From the NCBI RefSeq assembly GCF_035917575.1, contig NZ_CP109090.1, positions 3,472,001 to 3,536,000 on the forward strand: a stretch of 64,000 nt of DNA, given 5' to 3'. Under the pieces are notes generated by a model. That model did no database searches. It was not told the DNA's origin and was given only the letters and a program-made list of their open reading frames with translations. Below, one piece after another: positions 61,367 through 64,000 of this stretch. The stretch comes from Streptomyces sp. NBC_01788 (lineage in GTDB: Bacteria; Actinomycetota; Actinomycetes; Streptomycetales; Streptomycetaceae). A program made the translations under genes and the position numbers. The stretch's first letter is position 1. Every line of letters starts with the position of its first letter.

Positions 61367-61462
61367 GGGCCGAGTCTAGAACTCCGCCACCGCCCTTTCG
61401 CCGAGGGATACATGTCCGCGGACATCACCGCAGGAAACAGCGGGCCCCGATGTTCGGCCAGG

Positions 61463-61500
61463 AAAGCGGGTGTCGCAGGTTCGCATCCTGTCGGGGGCAG
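61463..61500 (+). repeat. att copy 6 (diverged core, right end of the island)
   Basis: AAAGCGGGTGTCGCAGGTTC is exact. The rest has GCATCC for GAATCC, TGTCGG for TGCCGG and an altered end. It is followed by a hairpin (GGGCCG...CGGCCC) related to those after copies 4 and 5. It marks the return to core-like sequence. Confidence 0.85.
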
Positions 61501-61632
61501 AGAGGGAAGGGCCGACTCGGGAGGGGGTTCCTTCCGGGCCGGCCCTTCGTCGTGTTCGGGGTCGGGCCACACGTGGGCCACTGGAGTCCGCGCTGGGTCC
61601 ACATGGCCGCACCGGCGGAACGGGGCGTCAGG

Positions 61633-63351
61633 TCAGCGGTCGTACTCGGTGCTCTCCCCGCTGCTGAAGCAGGTTCCCGGGTCGGTTGTCGTCGGCGGAC
61701 GTTCCTTGAGGATCTGTCGGGCTCGTACCTCTCCCCAACTGGTCTCGTACCAGGACGCCGTTGCCGGGCCGAGCCCCTTCGCCAGGGGACCGAGGACGCA
61801 GGACCGCATGGGCTCTCTCAGCCTGTCCAGAGCCGGGACCGCGTCCGCCGAGAGGCCACGCGCGTAGTCCAGGTCGAAGTTGTGGGTCTTCTCGTACCGC
61901 CGCACGTTGTTCTCGGCGATCAGCCCGTCGGGAGAGGCCAGGCCGAAGGCGAGGGCCACGGCAGCGGCCGACGCGGCGACGGCGCGGGGCAGCCAGCGTG
62001 CGCCCCAGACTCCGGCGGCCATGATCAGCAGGATGACCAGGCCGAGCCACAGCTCCACGGTCACGACGGAGATCCGCAGCCGCGTCAGCCCGTACGCCTC
62101 GACGTACATGCCCATGCGACGTACCGCCGAGGCGACCACGACCAGGGTGAGTGCGCAGAGGGTGCCGAGGACTCCTCGCACCAGGTTCCGGTCACCGGGC
62201 CCGCGGCGCGGTGCCCAGCGCAGCGCGAAGACGATGACCAGGAGGGTGAGGAGCGTTGCGAACAGGAGTTGCCAGAAGCCCTGCCGCGCGTACTCGGAGT
62301 AGGTCTGGCCGGTCTTGTCCAGGACGGCCTTGTACCCGCCGAAGAGGACGGCTAGCTGGATGGCGTTGAAGACGGCGAACAGCACGCACAGCACGAGCAG
62401 GGGAAGCGCCCACTCAGCCCGGCCGCGGGCGCGGCCCGGGCTTGTCTTGAGGCTGTCCCACCGCAGAGGGGCGGCGGCGGTGTGAGCCGCCGCGAGGGCA
62501 CCGAAGACCCCGAGGGCGAACAGCACCAGGCGCCAGGGGCCATCGCCGACGGACGTGTCCGGGACCATCCTGCTCAGCAGGTCGGCGAAGGCCGCGTCGG
62601 CCCCGGCGAACAGTGCGCCGAAGACGAGGAGGAGCACAGCCGTCACTGCGAGGGCGCGCAGCGCGGAGCCCAGGCTGCCGGAGGCGTTGCCGGCACGGGT
62701 GCGCACTCCTCGCCAGCCCCAGCGTGCGCCCTTGGGCAGCGAGTCGAGCAGTCCCAACGGGCTGAGGACGACGCCGGACCAGGTCCGCGAGCCGTGGAGG
62801 GCAAGCGATGCGAGACCGATGGCGGTGGCCACGGCGAGGAGGGAAGGCCACTGGGCGGCGCGGACCGCCGGAACCAGCAGGAGGGCGAGTCCTCCGATGC
62901 CCCAGGAGAGCGTCCAGGGACGGGCTTGTACCCGGCCTGCCTGGCGCGCGGCGAAGTAGGCGGTGACCGCGGCCGGCAGGGCGACGAGGAACAGGTTGGC
63001 GCCCATACCGTCGTTGAGCAGCACCATGCTGAGCACACCGGTGGCGAGTGCCGCCCAGAGGACGTCGGTGTTCACGGTGGAGGGCGGTTCGCGGCGCAGG
63101 TCGGGCAACGAGGGTTTGTAGGGGTAGGCGCCCGCGTACAGAGGGCTGGGAGGAGTGGGCGGAAGGTACGGCGGGTGCCCGGCGCTGACGGTTTCGCCGG
63201 GCCGCGTGTCCGTCGCCGCGCGCGACCTGCCCTCCGGTGGTGTTCCCGCCCGCTGTGCTCCCCCCGTTTCCGCGGCCTCTCGCTCAGGTATTCGCCCCGA
63301 CTGCCTGGACCGCTCGGGCGGTTCGGCGGGCACAGGTAATTTCTCTGTCAT
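61633..63351 (-). CDS. DUF4173-type polytopic membrane protein
   Basis: A 572-residue protein. The N-terminal 95 residues are soluble and Pro/Arg-rich. About twelve membrane segments follow, with the DUF4173 features VFGALFAGADAAFADLLSRM, GGYKAVLDKTGQTYSEYARQ, TLVVVASAVRRMGMYVEAYG and YGLTRLRISVVTVELWLGLV. The C-terminal cytoplasmic or external segment includes YARGLSADAVPALDRL. ATG 63351 has GGGGG upstream. The function is unknown. Probably core chromosome. Confidence 0.85.
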   Translation of the reverse strand: MTEKLPVPAEPPERSRQSGRIPEREAAETGGAQRAGTPPEGRSRAATDTRPGETVSAGHPPYLPPTPPSPLYAGAYPYKPSLPDLRREPPSTVNTDVLWAALATGVLSMVLLNDGMGANLFLVALPAAVTAYFAARQAGRVQARPWTLSWGIGGLALLLVPAVRAAQWPSLLAVATAIGLASLALHGSRTWSGVVLSPLGLLDSLPKGARWGWRGVRTRAGNASGSLGSALRALAVTAVLLLVFGALFAGADAAFADLLSRMVPDTSVGDGPWRLVLFALGVFGALAAAHTAAAPLRWDSLKTSPGRARGRAEWALPLLVLCVLFAVFNAIQLAVLFGGYKAVLDKTGQTYSEYARQGFWQLLFATLLTLLVIVFALRWAPRRGPGDRNLVRGVLGTLCALTLVVVASAVRRMGMYVEAYGLTRLRISVVTVELWLGLVILLIMAAGVWGARWLPRAVAASAAAVALAFGLASPDGLIAENNVRRYEKTHNFDLDYARGLSADAVPALDRLREPMRSCVLGPLAKGLGPATASWYETSWGEVRARQILKERPPTTTDPGTCFSSGESTEYDR

Positions 63352-63592
63352 AGGACCCCCTCCCAACCGGCCCCAGAACGCCCGTACTTGGGCGCGTCGA
63401 GCGGGTACCGGTGTCGCTTGCGAAGCATGCCGCCATGATCGACAGGGCGGCGTGCCCGCAAGGGTAACGGGACCGGCGGGGACGTCCGCGCTCGCGCAGC
63501 TCCCGAAGGCATGGCGGATCCGGCCCGGGGCTCTCGCCGTGCTTCGGCCTCTCGGCGCAACCGGGGGGCAGGTTCGGAGAGTCGTACCCGCC

Positions 63593-64000
63593 GTGGCAGA
63601 AGAACGTGCAGAGCGCAGCCTGATGTTGTCGCCCGCCGCCTCTACGGCAGTGGGCATCGGCGGTCTGACCATCGCCGCCGTGGCGAGTTGGAGCAGCCTC
63701 CTGCTGGTCGTGCAGGGGCGGGTGATCCCCGGCTGGGTCGTGAGTGCGGTTGTCCTTGTCCTGTCGCTCGTTCTCCGACGGTCCCTCATCCGGAGCGGCG
63801 GCACGGCGGGCGCTTCGAGGCTCCCGCAGAAGCGGGCCGCGTGGGCTCGGCTGGGGAGCATTCTGCTGATCACCGCGGCGGTGCTCGGCACGGCAGGGGG
63901 AGCGGCCGACGACCTGATCTTCATCGCGAAATACCACGTGCTGCGCCCTGAGGGGCCGGGGGGCTGCACGGCCGTGGTGCGGGAGACGTCCTTTCTCATG
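63593..64000 (+). CDS. Small membrane protein, continues past the window
   Basis: GTG 63593 (GGAGAG ten bases upstream) opens a frame that is still open at the last base, 136 codons in. Three hydrophobic segments are visible (VGIGGLTIAAVASWSSLLLV, GWVVSAVVLVLSLVL, LGSILLITAAVLGTAGG). It is divergent from the DUF4173 gene. No family was recognised. Confidence 0.55.
   Translation, partial: MAEERAERSLMLSPAASTAVGIGGLTIAAVASWSSLLLVVQGRVIPGWVVSAVVLVLSLVLRRSLIRSGGTAGASRLPQKRAAWARLGSILLITAAVLGTAGGAADDLIFIAKYHVLRPEGPGGCTAVVRETSFLM

Larger units (their letters stand above)
24289..61500. mobile_element. Composite integrative island of five tandem segments at tRNA-Arg
   Basis: Six whole or partial copies of the tRNA 3' end (24289, 33744, 39498, 46089, 58364, 61463), all in the same orientation, divide this 37-kb stretch into segments of roughly 9.5, 5.8, 6.6, 12.3 and 3.1 kb. 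Only the first segment has a complete integrase. Two others start with decayed integrase ends. The content is typical accessory DNA: restriction, toxin-antitoxin, IS elements, broken genes and unusual exporters. Inferred to be accretion of integrative elements and integrase-less relatives (CIME-like) by repeated site-specific or homologous recombination at one att site. Confidence 0.85.

Noticed and set aside
24258..61500. A biosynthetic gene cluster
   Set aside because: No PKS, NRPS, terpene, lanthipeptide or other core biosynthetic enzyme was seen anywhere in the window.

Overview
The window is high-GC actinobacterial DNA and reads as a Streptomyces chromosome. The reasons are G/C at nearly every third codon position, GTG and TTG starts, an HrdD-type principal-like sigma factor, an FmdB zinc-ribbon protein, snapalysin, and several families largely confined to Streptomyces. 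Everything here is read from sequence; no database search was run.

Positions 1-24257 look like ordinary core chromosome. In order: the end of a K+/H+ antiporter; an MFS exporter; an FmdB zinc-ribbon gene behind an overlapping SigR-type promoter and CIRCE operator; methylthioadenosine phosphorylase; a SAF-domain protein; MscL; an N-terminal-nucleophile P1 peptidase; a DUF6227-like protein; the fructose operon fruR-fruK-fruA on the minus strand; a DHA2 exporter divergent from a WYL regulator; hrdD with a SigR-type promoter; a DODA dioxygenase divergent from a MarR regulator; a tetR/DHA2 exporter pair; a secreted M6-like metalloprotease; and a double-length IclR protein.

At 24258-24330 there is an intact tRNA-Arg (anticodon CCT). 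From its 3' half onward the window becomes a composite island of about 37 kb. The 3' end of that tRNA recurs, whole or partial, at 24289, 33744, 39498, 46089, 58364 and 61463. These six att-like copies split the island into five stacked segments. A (24289-33744) has the only complete tyrosine integrase, a mobC-like gene, three DUF5994 paralogues, a STAS-GNAT fusion and a GAF/PP2C phosphatase. B (33744-39498) has a phosphorothioate-dependent type IV restriction endonuclease, a broken IS5 transposase fused to an MFS remnant, one damaged and one intact vapBC-like locus, and an RsbW-like ATPase. C (39498-46089) has gene fragments plus an intact ThrE-type exporter and a formaldehyde dehydrogenase. 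D (46089-58364) has a serine hydrolase, an IS transposase remnant, small membrane and secreted proteins, a GYD protein, an IS200/IS605 element with divergent tnpA/tnpB, and a teichoic-acid-type polymerase. E (58364-61463) has snapalysin, an acetyltransferase and an unknown protein. Segments D and E each begin with a decayed integrase 3' end that stops at the same point. The layout fits tandem accretion of one integrative element plus integrase-less relatives.

After 61500 core-like sequence resumes, with a DUF4173-type membrane protein and the start of a further small membrane protein.
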